64,000 bases of DNA from Hyalella azteca (lineage: Eukaryota > Arthropoda > Malacostraca > Amphipoda > Hyalellidae). The notes under the pieces were generated by a model that saw only the letters and a program-made list of their open reading frames with translations, had not been told where the DNA came from and made no database searches. Each line of letters opens with the position of its first letter. Within the stretch, counting starts at the first letter, position 1. Location: the NCBI RefSeq assembly GCF_000764305.2, contig NW_025931873.1, positions 34,054 through 98,053 on the forward strand, given 5' to 3'. Below are positions 24,501 through 33,830 of this stretch, in pieces. The translations under genes and the position numbers were made by a program.

Positions 24501-25254
24501 AATAATTTGCTATTCACGCACAGTCTTCGAAAAAGACCTATTGCAGTTCTACTAGTTTAATCAATATTTTTGGAATTTTACGATCCATATTTATAAATTC
24601 GATTGCTAAAACTTCAAAACCTAATAACCCAAAAAAACTATGGAATCCTTGCCTAAAGCTAGTGATTTTTATATAAGGGTTTCTCGTGTCGTTGAAGTCG
24701 CGAAACTCAATTTCAATTCCTACCTCATACAAGGTATTTTCAAAAACTCGTCGCCGGTCGTCTCTTTTCACAGAACAAAAACGCTTCTCGCGTTTCGCGC
24801 CTGCGGCAGTTAGGGCGGGCGAGACATACAGCATTTCCTTTCGCTTATCCTCCTTCACTGACGAAAAAAAATCCCGCGTGTTATGTGAGCCTTCTTCCTT
24901 TACACGAAAAAAATATATACTAATCCATATTTTCTGTTTCTCAATGTTCACTCTTCGCATTTTTCCATCATGTTGAAGTCTAATTTTGTATTTCTCTTAC
25001 TGTCTCAAGGTCTATCTGAAATTTCCGTTTTTTGCCGCATTTTCTTTCATACCCTAATATAAAGCGAACATTTTGATCATTTTCATTTTTTCCTCTTCGC
25101 GTTCATTGCCTGAAATAATTCAATTATCCTTCGTTTTGATCATGTCTCTGTTTAAACCGCTAAATGGCCGCAATTTTAGTATACATTCCAAAACGATAAA
25201 TCTCGCCTCTACGTCAAAGGATATCTAGCCTAAAAAAGGATCAATGGAAAAACA
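21584..25254. other. Downstream flank of the Bearded gene, no certain gene
   Basis: AT-rich spacer holding the doubtful 140-codon frame (24538-24960) and an (AAT)n run near 24155. No E(spl)-type bHLH exon is visible in any frame. Confidence 0.5.
24538..24960 (-). CDS. Doubtful ORF of 140 aa downstream of the Bearded gene
   Basis: The longest uninterrupted non-repetitive frame in the window besides the Bearded gene, on the same strand and about 300 bp beyond its predicted 3' end. The product is rich in Lys/Arg and Phe/Ile, with a basic stretch near residues 64-80 and no domain I recognise. AT-rich codon use and the lack of promoter signals argue for a chance frame or a decayed mobile element. 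Confidence 0.12.
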   Translation of the reverse strand: MRRVNIEKQKIWISIYFFRVKEEGSHNTRDFFSSVKEDKRKEMLYVSPALTAAGAKREKRFCSVKRDDRRRVFENTLYEVGIEIEFRDFNDTRNPYIKITSFRQGFHSFFGLLGFEVLAIEFINMDRKIPKILIKLVELQ

Positions 25255-25274
25255 AGTGTATATCTTAAAAGTAT

Positions 25275-25280
25275 TTTATT
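25275..25280 (-). terminator. Polyadenylation signal AATAAA of the Bearded-family gene
   Basis: Minus-strand AATAAA about 190 nt after the stop codon. It is the first canonical hexamer that places both K-boxes inside the 3' UTR. Cleavage is expected near 25255-25262. Other AATAAA-like strings are common in this AT-rich DNA, so the exact end is inferred. Confidence 0.55.
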
Positions 25281-25331
25281 AAATGCCGAGAAACGAGTGC
25301 ATTCAAAAGCAAATAAATATGTCTTCATAAT

Positions 25332-25337
25332 ATCACA
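25332..25337 (-). promoter_or_regulatory. K-box in the 3' UTR (miR-2 family seed match), distal
   Basis: A second mRNA CTGTGATA (plus strand TATCACAG at 25331-25338), 101 nt beyond the first and about 50 nt before the predicted polyadenylation signal. Two identical 8-mers in a UTR of about 215 nt is unlikely by chance. I see no Brd-box (AGCTTTA) or GY-box (GTCTTCC) in this UTR. Confidence 0.7.
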
Positions 25338-25432
25338 GCAATGGATGGCGGCCTCAGTCTTCAGAAGTGACGTCTGAATTCGAAGGTTCAACAGCCCTAA
25401 GTCGGAGGAGATCCACGACACGTGGAGCCTCT

Positions 25433-25438
25433 ATCACA
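25433..25438 (-). promoter_or_regulatory. K-box in the 3' UTR (miR-2 family seed match), stop-proximal
   Basis: The mRNA reads CTGTGATA here (plus strand TATCACAG at 25432-25439), containing the K-box TGTGAT about 35 nt after the stop codon. K-boxes in Bearded and E(spl) 3' UTRs mediate microRNA repression. The 8-nt match is complementary to the 5' end (UAUCACAG) of the miR-2/13/6/11 family. Confidence 0.7.
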
Positions 25439-25472
25439 GATCGCAACGATGTCACTCCATCAATTATTATTA

Positions 25473-25892
25473 TCACGCTGATTTTGTACTGACGGGCGGT
25501 AGTCTTGCAGACCGGTTAGCCTTCATGTTGCTGTTGAATGAACACAAGTGAGGGTACAAGTCCCAGAGATCTTCTTCCTCTCCGCCGGTCCAAAAAGTAC
25601 CGAACTGAATTTCCGTGTCTTCGTTTAGGAGCAAAACTCCGTTGTGTAGGCTTGGGTTGTGTTCAAGGTCGAGAGATGCTGGGGAAGCTTGGATGATTTG
25701 CCGCAATCTTGCTTCAAGAGCTTCGTTTTGCAGGTTTTCGTTGATCTCGATGTCAAAGTTTACTCGCTCCAGCTCTTGATTCTTCTTCGATGTCTTCGTA
25801 AATATGTGTAGTGACTTTTTCAGTGCTGATTTGATGGCCTTCTTGATCTTGAATAATGTGATGAAACTTTTATTGCGGGTAGAGAGAGCCAT
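25473..25892 (-). CDS. Bearded-family protein (E(spl)m-alpha/m4-like), intronless, 139 aa
   Basis: Small cytoplasmic regulator of Notch signalling. Family members bind the E3 ligase Neuralized and block Delta endocytosis. Residues 12-37 form a lysine-rich amphipathic helix (KIKKAIKSALKKS at 15-27), the family's membrane-associating domain. Residues 53-60 read NLQNEALE, fitting the NxxN Neuralized-binding motif (fly form NXANE). Residues 96-102 (IQFGTFWT region) match the family's GTFFWT motif and are followed by an acidic stretch GEEEDLWDL (104-112). Length is typical for the m-alpha/m4 branch, and a single exon is the rule in this family. The start is the first ATG after the predicted initiator, in strong context (GCAGCCATGG), with an in-frame TGA three codons upstream; the stop is TGA. 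Upstream Su(H)/E-box/TATA sites and downstream K-boxes independently support the call. The residues are seen directly, the function is known from the family, and orthology to one fly paralogue cannot be assigned. Confidence 0.9.
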   Translation of the reverse strand: MALSTRNKSFITLFKIKKAIKSALKKSLHIFTKTSKKNQELERVNFDIEINENLQNEALEARLRQIIQASPASLDLEHNPSLHNGVLLLNEDTEIQFGTFWTGGEEEDLWDLYPHLCSFNSNMKANRSARLPPVSTKSA

Positions 25893-25964
25893 GGCTGCTC
25901 AGTGAGCGGAACGATGCGTCTACTGAGAACGGGAGTAGTACAACCGACAGGGCGATCGGGTATG

Positions 25965-25970
25965 GTCTGA
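25965..25970 (-). promoter_or_regulatory. Initiator / predicted transcription start of the Bearded-family gene
   Basis: On the minus strand the sequence reads TCAGAC, close to the arthropod initiator TCAGTY. With A+1 at 25968 the upstream TATA box begins at about -32, the normal distance. The resulting leader is 76 nt and contains no ATG before the ORF start at 25892. Position is inferred from motif spacing, not from transcript data. Confidence 0.6.
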
Positions 25971-25991
25971 GCGTGGGTTGGATTTGGCGAT

Positions 25992-26000
25992 CCTTATATA
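25992..26000 (-). promoter_or_regulatory. TATA box of the Bearded-family gene
   Basis: Minus-strand TATATAAGG inside a GC-rich promoter, about 31 nt upstream of a TCAGAC initiator and about 100 nt upstream of the start codon. E(spl)-complex and Bearded-family genes are commonly TATA-driven. The TATA stands out because its immediate flanks (GGC on one side, GATCGCC on the other) are GC-rich. Confidence 0.8.
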
Positions 26001-26012
26001 GCCGGCAGCCTG

Positions 26013-26020
26013 TGACGTCA
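26013..26020. promoter_or_regulatory. Perfect CRE/ATF palindrome TGACGTCA
   Basis: TGACGTCA lies about 45-52 bp upstream of the predicted start, just upstream of the TATA box. CREB/ATF-type bZIP factors bind this palindrome. It is not a standard part of the Bearded-family code as I know it. The match is exact; the function is inferred. Confidence 0.4.
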
Positions 26021-26024
26021 CGGG

Positions 26025-26030
26025 CACGTG
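26025..26030. promoter_or_regulatory. CACGTG E-box (possible Hes/E(spl) repressor or Myc-type site)
   Basis: GGCACGTGAT, about 60 bp upstream of the predicted start. bHLH-Orange repressors of the Hes/E(spl) class favour GGCACGTG-like sites, so this could give feedback repression. It lies between the CRE and the proneural E-box. Other bHLH factors also bind CACGTG. Confidence 0.35.
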
Positions 26031-26039
26031 ATCCTCGTG

Positions 26040-26046
26040 GCAGGTG
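26040..26046 (+). promoter_or_regulatory. Proneural-type E-box GCAGGTG
   Basis: GCAGGTG matches the GCAGSTG consensus for proneural (Achaete-Scute/Daughterless) dimers. It lies about 75 bp upstream of the predicted start of the Bearded-family gene. Together with the Su(H) pair about 250 bp further upstream it reproduces the 'S+P' (Su(H) plus proneural) code of Notch-responsive genes in proneural clusters. Confidence 0.55.
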
Positions 26047-26289
26047 TGCGCACCACGAGCACAACGCGACGAGCCCGCGCTGCTGATGCCAGATAACACC
26101 ACACGAAATAATTCCAATATCGTTCACTATAAGCACCTCTTCAATTTTAAGGTCGTTTTACACCTTCCCAATATAATCAAATTTATATATATTGGCAGGA
26201 GGCGGCAACGCAGCTACTTTCACTGAAAAACACGATAAAAAATTCTAATAAAAATACCGCGTGGATCACACTGCTAAGAAGGCGGGCAT

Positions 26290-26321
26290 CGTGAGAACAG
26301 AATTGGAGGCTGCGTTCCCAC
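26290..26321. promoter_or_regulatory. Su(H) paired site (SPS), head-to-head with 17-bp spacer
   Basis: The plus strand reads CGTGAGAA at 26290-26297, a perfect YGTGRGAA Su(H)/CSL site (CGTGAGAAC in full). TTCCCAC at 26315-26321 is the same core on the opposite strand, GTGGGAA, with G instead of C/T at the first flank position. The two are convergent with 17 bp between them (26298-26314). This is the architecture of SPS elements in fly E(spl) genes, which allow cooperative binding of two Su(H)-Notch ICD-Mastermind complexes. It lies about 320-350 bp upstream of the predicted start. The motif is seen; activity is inferred from family knowledge. Confidence 0.7.
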
Positions 26322-27087
26322 CGGGGCTCTGGAATTCGGACGACATGTGCGCAACGAACGATTGAAAACATGAGCCTCTTCGCTTACCTCACTTCCTCTG
26401 TCTTGCGCTCTAGTAAACAAATGCGGTCTTGTCTTCGACTTCTGAAGGTCGTAAAGTTTATAATTTGCCCTCTAGGCTTTGTTTGAAGAATATAAGCTTA
26501 AGATACTCACGCCTCGCAACACCCGTGAACAGAACCCAACCAGCATGTTGCCAAACCGTAAAATACGTATAACCTTCAAACTACTGACTCTAACCAAATG
26601 AAATGACCTGACTGTGTATTTAATTTAGATGATAAAAAGTTTAAACATTTGGAACTTATATTTCTCATAATATTATCAAATTGTACAACTAGCCTGGCGT
26701 CTTTTTCGGCACCTAAAGTCGTTTGTGCCTTTGCCTAATACAGACACAATATTGATATTTTAAATTTCAAGCACGATATGGCACGCGGAATTTGATCTTA
26801 TAAAGAATTAATGCAACGATCTTTCACAACCAATTATTTTTTTTAATTTAATGCGCCAAATAAGGTTTGTCATAAATGTCAACTGATATATTACAAATTT
26901 AGACTTATTTGGATGCACTTTTAGTAACAATGGGGAGCCCAGGTTATGTTCATAAGGTTTTTATTCTTTAAAATAAAATAAATAAATAAATCCGCTCAAA
27001 TTATCACTCGGATCGCTGCAAGTCGTTGGGGCAAAAAGCATAGCTAGTGAGCCTGTTTATTCATTGCCGGGGGGTAATGTACACGTT
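26322..27087. other. Distal upstream flank of the Bearded gene
   Basis: Beyond the SPS the sequence becomes AT-rich again. No further Su(H) pair or gene is seen. Confidence 0.5.
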
Positions 27088-27338
27088 GGACGACTAAAAA
27101 AACGTGTAGGACGACTAAAAAAACGTGCAGGACGACTAAAAAAACGTTTAGAACGTTTCTTGTTTGAACTGCGAACACCGAACACCGAACACGAGATCAG
27201 ACGTGTTCTTTCGGAGTTCAGACGGCCAAGGTCATAAGGTCTAATAGAACGTTTCTTGTTTGAACTGCGAACACAGAACACCGAACACGAGATCAGACGT
27301 GTTCTTTCGGAGTTCAGACGGCCAAGGTCATAAGGTCT
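27088..27338. repeat. 21-bp repeat (3 copies) followed by a 96-bp tandem duplication
   Basis: GACGACTAAAAAAACGT is repeated three times (27089-27150). GAACGTTTCTTGTTTGAACT then starts at 27151 and again at 27247 with nearly identical 96-bp units, each with an internal GAACACCGAACAC micro-repeat. Confidence 0.85.
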
Positions 27339-28213
27339 AGATTGAATGCTTGAACAATTGGCCACTTCCTATGGTCAGCGGCTTTATTACTTCACGGTAG
27401 CAATTCAGATTCAATGAGAAATCGTTACTAAGTGATATAACATATAAGGGAACAAAAATAGCCGCATAGATAAGCCACGTTGAAGCTGGAGATTGAAGGA
27501 AGCGAATGAAAATAGTACATTAACATAGCGTATGGAAAAATGGATAAGTTCCACACTTATACATCGTTATAAGCGAGAAAAATGTTCAAAGCAATCATGA
27601 TATTATTGTGACTGGTGTATCGTTAAAAAACGCGCATTTTCTCGATTTACTTTATTCGTGAACTATTTATAGCTTTTACAGTCACGTCCAAGAACGAGAC
27701 TGTCTGATAATAATTCTCAAGTGCATTTGTTTAGAAAATACGAAAATATGGCGACATATTTGCCTTCTCAACATATATATGAGCTCATTCCGTCCGGAAA
27801 TTTTTTCGGGGGATTATTGATGCGAGACAAAAAAATAAAATAAAATTATGCACTTGAAAGTCCGGTATCTACTCATATAATTCTACGAGACTTGCACCAG
27901 CCTACGAATTCAAATTACAGACCGCCTTCTTACCACGAGTTCACCCAGTTTTGTTAGAAGCACCGCAGGTACTACAAGCTAGTTAAGAGCAGGTAGAAAT
28001 TTCATTGTGGAATTTTAACGGTTCTTCAGGGGAAAGGATCTTCGTTTTCGGCCCCTGGAGATCAGGTGCGGACTGAAAATTGTCAGTTTTTTTTCTTTTT
28101 GGTTGAGGCAAGTGTTAAGTTACAAATAAAACTTTTTCATACGTGTTTATTGTTAAAAATCAGGGGCAGCTATTTATTGATTTATTTTTGACGCAATTTA
28201 TTTATATTTCCAT

Positions 28214-28474
28214 ATGTTGTCTTTAAAAGTATTGGACAAAATTTTCTCGTCTAAATGTATAATTTTAGCGTGGATGTTTTTTTTAATACTCTCGGCAACG
28301 CACGCGCACCAATTAACTCGTTCCCACATTCCAACCGAGCCCGCATTCCCATTCCCAAAGTCAGCAGCTGCTGCTTCCTGCCGTCTGCAATTGCGCACGG
28401 CAGGCCTCCGTTCCCATTCCCGAATGTTCGCCAGGAACATCTGTAGCTCGTCTTCATCCGCATTCCTGAGTTAA
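28214..28474 (+). CDS. Doubtful small ORF with a signal-peptide-like N-terminus, 86 aa
   Basis: Not recognised. Residues 15-27 form a hydrophobic core (CIILAWMFFLILS) after basic residues, and ATHA at 28-31 would be an acceptable signal-peptidase site. The rest is Pro-, Ser- and Ala-rich with one FPFP. Against it: frames on both strands are open because the island is GC-rich, no promoter or splice sites are evident, and the same DNA looks like a Su(H)/E-box enhancer. It could be a secreted peptide or chance. Confidence 0.12.
   Translation: MLSLKVLDKIFSSKCIILAWMFFLILSATHAHQLTRSHIPTEPAFPFPKSAAAASCRLQLRTAGLRSHSRMFARNICSSSSSAFLS
28320..28328 (-). promoter_or_regulatory. Su(H) consensus TGTGGGAAC plus nearby proneural E-box
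   Basis: The minus strand reads TGTGGGAAC, a perfect consensus. About 45 bp away, GCAGCTGC (28374-28381) is a palindromic proneural E-box. Both lie in a GC-rich island at about 28270-28460, roughly 2.3 kb upstream of the Bearded promoter, a plausible distance for a distal enhancer. Confidence 0.35.
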
Positions 28475-29252
28475 GTGTTCCTAGCCACGTGTGGTCGTTT
28501 GCGGTTAATTTCGTTTAAGTTATTACGTCACAAAATGGTGCTTGAGATTGTTTCGGTTTTCCTTGATTTTTAATTCATGCAAATTAAGTGATTATTCAGG
28601 ATATCACTCCTCTGGAACTGAACTTACGTGTTGATTAATAATGAAATTCTTTCTTGATACTACTTGCAGATATTAGGAGAATCGGAAACTGATTCTATTT
28701 GCACGAATTACAAATGAAATGATATAAGTATATTCTTTGTATTGTCAGGAAAAAATGACCAGCAAATTTGTTCTAATTGCGCGCTAACTACGCATGCGTA
28801 CAACGGAAGATAGCCAAGGTGAGCGCTAACTGACGCATCAAAAATTATCTAGATCAATGCAATATTGATCTACTCATCTACTTATTATCTACTTAAAATA
28901 ATCTACTTTCCTGCGGGAACAAAAATCACATATGTATGTATCCGATCAGTAGAACTTATGGTGCAAATCAATAGGCAATTTGAGGAAGCCTCTGGATTAT
29001 TCATGTTACTTTTAGTATGCATGTTACCTGGAACAAAAAATATAAAAAAATTTTTGAGAAGTGCATTTAACATCTCCGCTTTTGCAATAAAACCACAACG
29101 AAAAGTTATGACTATGAAGCAAACCAAAATTTCAAACTGTGAATCTATTATCATCTTACGATATTTACCGCACTTGTGATCGAACAGTTGACGTGCAAAT
29201 AATGAAGTGTCCATCAGCACCGGACACTACAGCGGACGCGGACAGCGGCAGC

Positions 29253-29860
29253 CGGCATCAGGTTGTCCGTGAGAGCTCGCGCGGCTAGCACGTTCCCAGG
29301 CTGAACACGCACGCATGTGATGCTTTCCTGTTACCTGATGCCGTCATCCCGCTGCCCACTGCACTTATCACGTCACGTCGAGTGCCCAGCTTATATGTGA
29401 TCTTATGATACGTGACTGCATGTAAATGTTCAGTTGGCCTGCGCCTTCATGTTCAGTTGGTCTATGTTGATTTATCAACCTTAATGCGCCTTCATCCCGC
29501 TGCCCGCTGCACTCACCACGTCGAGTGCCCAGCTTATATGTGATCTTATGATACGTGACTGCTTGTAAATGTTCAGTTGATTTATAAATCTGTTATTTAT
29601 CATGAGTTAACGCAAAATCAGTCGGCTCGCCTGATTAACGATGATTAACATGCGTCTTTCCAAGCCGTAACTGTTATTGCAGTACTACGGGTCGAGTGCC
29701 CAGCTTATATGTGGTCTTACGATACGTGACTGCTTGTAAATGTTCAGTTGATTTATTAATCTGTGTTGATTTATTATGAGTTATGCAAAATCAGTCGGTT
29801 CGCTGGATGAGCGATGATCAACAGGCGGCTTTCCAAACCGTAACTGTTGTTTCAGTACTA
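29253..29860. repeat. GC-rich inverted repeat and 3-copy tandem repeat
   Basis: CGGCATCAGGT (29253-29263) is inverted at 29333-29343. GTCGAGTGCCCAGCTTATAT then recurs at 29377, 29520 and 29691, followed by GATACGTGACTGC and AATGTTCAGTTG in each copy. Unit lengths differ (143 and 171 bp) through insertions and deletions. Confidence 0.8.
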
Positions 29861-30171
29861 CTGGTAAGGATGAAAACGGCATTGGAATTACACGACGCTA
29901 TTTTTTACCTGTCAAATAATTTTATTGAATTTGAAGGGTTTGAAGCGAGTGGACAATTATCGCTGATATACTGATTACGATTAGTTAGAGAAATACTGAA
30001 AGTATAGTTATAGGAAACGGCCGGGGACCTGAGCCATCCACGATCTAATAATATATTTTATAAATATCAAGTTATCGACGCTGATCCCTTCTCATCTCCT
30101 GAAGTCTTCCTCTTCGGATATGCTTCCTGATCCGTTTATTATGAGTGTTGAATGAATGGTGTTCACTTAAC

Positions 30172-30380
30172 TAATTATTAGTTGCAAATTAGAGTGACTT
30201 GTATTCCCATGAATGTCAGTAAGAACTGAAGCTAGGAAGAACCGTACAAGATATTACATTATTATTATTATTAACTAGTTTCAAGTAATATTAATTATTA
30301 GTTTCAAATTAGAGTGACTTATATTCCAATGGATGTCAGTATGAACTGACGCGAGCAAGAACCGTACCAAGATATTACAA
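30172..30380. repeat. 120-bp tandem duplication, 2 diverged copies
   Basis: TAATTATTAGTT(G/T)CAAATT recurs with an offset of 120, followed by AGAGTGACTT, GATGTCAGTA-like and AGAACCGTAC blocks in both copies. Confidence 0.8.
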
Positions 30381-33300
30381 GAATCTTGAATATGAGAGTA
30401 ACATGAAGCACCGGTGGAGCTTTTTCTGCCCAGTAGCATGGAAATTCTTCAATAGAATTTTGTCCACTAGGGAGAATAGTTTCATTGTGAAATGGTTCTG
30501 GTATTCATCACGCACAGGAAATGCCCTGGAAGGTCATTTCAATATACCTAGTGGAAACAACAACATTAATTCAATTAATATAATATTGCCGAATAATATT
30601 CTGTAAGATTATTCGTATCTTCAGTGTTATGTTCATGAGAGAGCATCCTGATAAAATATTCTTATCTAAGAAAATTATCCATAGACCTACAGTGGCATGT
30701 TAAATTTGGTAAAGTAGTGAATAAGTTTGGGAGAACTTGCATTAGGCAAACATGCTTCTATTTTCCAGGAAATAATCTGTTTGGGTAAAAATAATTATAA
30801 AATTATCAGCTGGCTTTCACATGGACGACGCTCGGGAGATTTCGATCGCACAAATTATTACGGGTTGGAAGTAAAGCACTGAATGCCATTTTCTCTGATT
30901 TGCCGGAATAAAAAAAACTGGATAAAATTCAATGACGTCATCACTCGAAAATTTATAAAAACCTAATAAACACTTATAATATTTTTAAAGTTTATGATGA
31001 TTTCCCTCCTGATTACACTTCGATTAAATTTGAAATTAGAAGCCATGATCCCAAGCAATCTCCCATTTAATCAAGCGATTTTGGTGAATTTTTTTAGGGA
31101 AGTTCAAGAAATTTCAAACTATGGAATACTTTTACTTGATACTAGTTAACCGACTCAATCTAAATATATTATTACATACAGCTACAGGCATGAGCGAATT
31201 GTCGTATTTTACTCCCATGTTCAGTCTCAATGAAAATAGAATTTCGGCGTAACCCATGACAACTCGATCTTCATCGAAATAAGAGATCAAAATTCTTTCG
31301 GCAATCAATAGTAACTATGTCGAAGTAATTATGTATGTGTAACTAAACTTTAATCTAATAACAAATAGTACTAAAATCCTTAGCTAATTCACTATAATAC
31401 ATGGACAAAGAAGCATTTACAATTCTGCTGACAGAGCAGTCAGGCAAACGTAAGTGTTTAAAATTATTGGGTGAGTCAGAATCTGATACCAGCCTGTTCT
31501 CGATAAGATTTTTTTCAAAATCTTTGCATCTTTATCAAAACCAGATACTGTACAATACGTCAAGCCATATAATCCTCCGAATTTTTTGCATTACCCATTA
31601 ACGTAAAACTTTTTTTGTCATTTTAAAACCACTTCACCTAAACTTCATAAATGAAAAGTAAGTGATCTGTAACTTACTGAGTGTGTAACTGTAAATTTGT
31701 TGTATAACTGAGGTCCTCGCACTGATTTTTGCCTATTTCTATTTCGGAAGCTATCATAATTATTTTAAAGCTCATATCAAAAGCACGGACTTGCATTGGC
31801 AAATGTTCTCATTCAACTCATCAGCATATGTTGCATGATATCTAACATGTTTGCACTGCTTGTTCGAATGTTGCATGATATCTAGCATGTCTGCACCTCT
31901 TGCTCATATATGTTGTCTACCAAGTTTGCGCCCCTTGTTCATATGTTGTGCGATGTGTATGGTTTCTAAATCGGATCCACACAATATTCAGATGTGTGTA
32001 AATCTTGTTATGTAAAATAAATAAAAAAATCTTACATCAGTTCATTAGATTTCATTAATATAGTTTTCCGCCCAAAAAATTATTTCTTATTTAATTACCA
32101 TTGAGATAATAGTTAAACATTGATTATTGTGTATAAATTATATTATATTACATTGTATTATATTATATTATATTATATTATATTATATTATATAGCTAGC
32201 TAAATTATTTTGATGGCAATAATTCAGCACTTCATAAATCTCAGTTCAGGAAAAGGACCTGAATTTTTCATCAGTATTCAGTGTTATTCATGCATCTCTC
32301 CTTCCGCTGAATTTTGAGTAGCGTTGCAGAGCTGCCGTCAAGCATCACCTCAGTGGCAGCGGCGGTTATTCATCATTTTTTCAACGGAAGAACAATGAAT
32401 CATCACCTCGACAACGGAAGGGCAATACTTGAGCGAGTTTATCATTTTTTTATGTTGAGTTGTAGGTCGTTAGAGTGCAAATTGTTCTCCTAAACGAAAG
32501 CGTAAAACAATATCCTGTTGGAGGTCTTTTTTTATGACACGGAGACGCAGGTGTTGAAATTTCACAGTGAGTGCAAGGAAGTTTTCCTCTTCAGTGCCTC
32601 TTGAAAGGTAACGGAAATATAGAATAACAACTAAGGTATTTGCTTACAGTCAATACAGTCAGCGGTAGATAAAATTAGTTACTTTTGTCTCAGTTTCAGG
32701 GAAGTCTTAATTAGTCTCAGCTACTCCATGTGAGACTAAAAAAACATCCTTTTATCTGTGTACTCCTAGAAAACCGCATAAATTAACACTTGCACCTCAT
32801 GAATAACTTTTTTATACCTATACAGTATATGCCTATTTGAAACCAAGCCAGATTTGCTGATAAAATAATATTTTCTAATCTTATAATCTAATTTTTGTCA
32901 GATTAAAGGAAGCCATCGAATTCCTGCCATTCAAGCAGTTAAATTTTATTTCAGTTTCAGCCAGTGGAAGTTGTAACGTCTAAGAACTTGTTGGGACGCG
33001 ACTGGACGTAAACAAACACGCTTATCTTGTCCACTTCCGTACACAAATACGGCTGTGGCCTAATGGGCCTGCTCTGAGCGGGCCACGCAGTCAACACGTA
33101 ATCTTCCACTGAGAGGACAAAACCAATTAGTATTAGTTATTTGTTAATGACTCTAAGTTAATTTCAGCAAATTAAGTTAAGTCGAGTTAAGTTAATGTCT
33201 CTAAGTTAAAAATGTTTAGAGAGAGTTCACCAGAGTAGTCCGTTTCTGTTGGATATTTGCCAAAGACTAACAACTGATTCCAACGCACTTCTCATGAGTA

Positions 33301-33478
33301 ATCGATGACTGTTCCTCGAGAACATTATAAGCGTATGAATTTAATGCCCATTTATATGTATGGTTATAGTTGTAGATGAATTTTCCGAATTTATTTTTAT
33401 TTATTTCAAGCCTAACGTCCATGAGCGTGTGTGTGGATCTCGTGATTTTAAGAGCTTCCTGGCAGACAAGAATAAACT
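30381..33478. other. Spacer, no gene seen
   Basis: Contains the (TATTA)n microsatellite and a short ATGTTGCATGATATCTA(A/G)CATGT duplication near 31830-31890. A GC-richer patch at about 33000-33100 has no open frame of note. Confidence 0.55.
32137..32193. repeat. (TATTA)n microsatellite
   Basis: About eleven TATTA units with one interruption (CATTG). Confidence 0.85.
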
Positions 33479-33830
33479 GGACCGTACGTGTCCGTGTAGG
33501 GGGCCGTACGTGTCCGTGTAGGGGACCGTACGTGTCCGTGTAGGGGACCGTACGTGTCCGTGTAGGGGACTGCACGTGTCCGTGTAAAGGACCGTACGTG
33601 TCCGTGTGGTGGACCGAACGTGTGCGTGTGGTGGACTGAACGTGTCCGTGTGGTGGACCGTACGTGTCCGTCTAGTGGACCGTACGTGTCCGTGTAGTGG
33701 ACCGAACGTGTGCGTGTGGTGGACTGAACGTGTCCGTGTGGTGGACCGAACNCGTGTAGTGGACCGAACGTGTCCGTGTAGTGGACCGTACGTGTGCGTG
33801 TAGTGGATCGAACGTATGCGTGTGGTAGAA
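33479..33830. repeat. 22-bp minisatellite, about 16 copies, with one undetermined base
   Basis: Units of the type GGACCGTACGTGTCCGTGTAGG vary mainly in CCGTACG/CCGAACG and GTAGGG/GTGGTG. The only N of the window is at 33752, where a unit is also shortened. Open frames on both strands only translate the repeat (22-residue period) and are not genes. Confidence 0.9.

Noticed and set aside
25920..26117. 65-codon frame reading through the Bearded promoter as a separate small gene
   Set aside because: It spans the TATA box and initiator, so its ATG would not be in the mRNA.
25870..26136. Frames in the Bearded promoter and leader
   Set aside because: They overlap the TATA box and leader and start upstream of the predicted transcription start; shadows of GC-rich promoter DNA.
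27181..27330. GGAGTTCAGACG and TCAGACGTGT strings resembling Illumina adapter sequence
   Set aside because: Only 10-12-base matches in a different order, embedded in a natural 96-bp repeat present in two slightly different copies; not adapter contamination.
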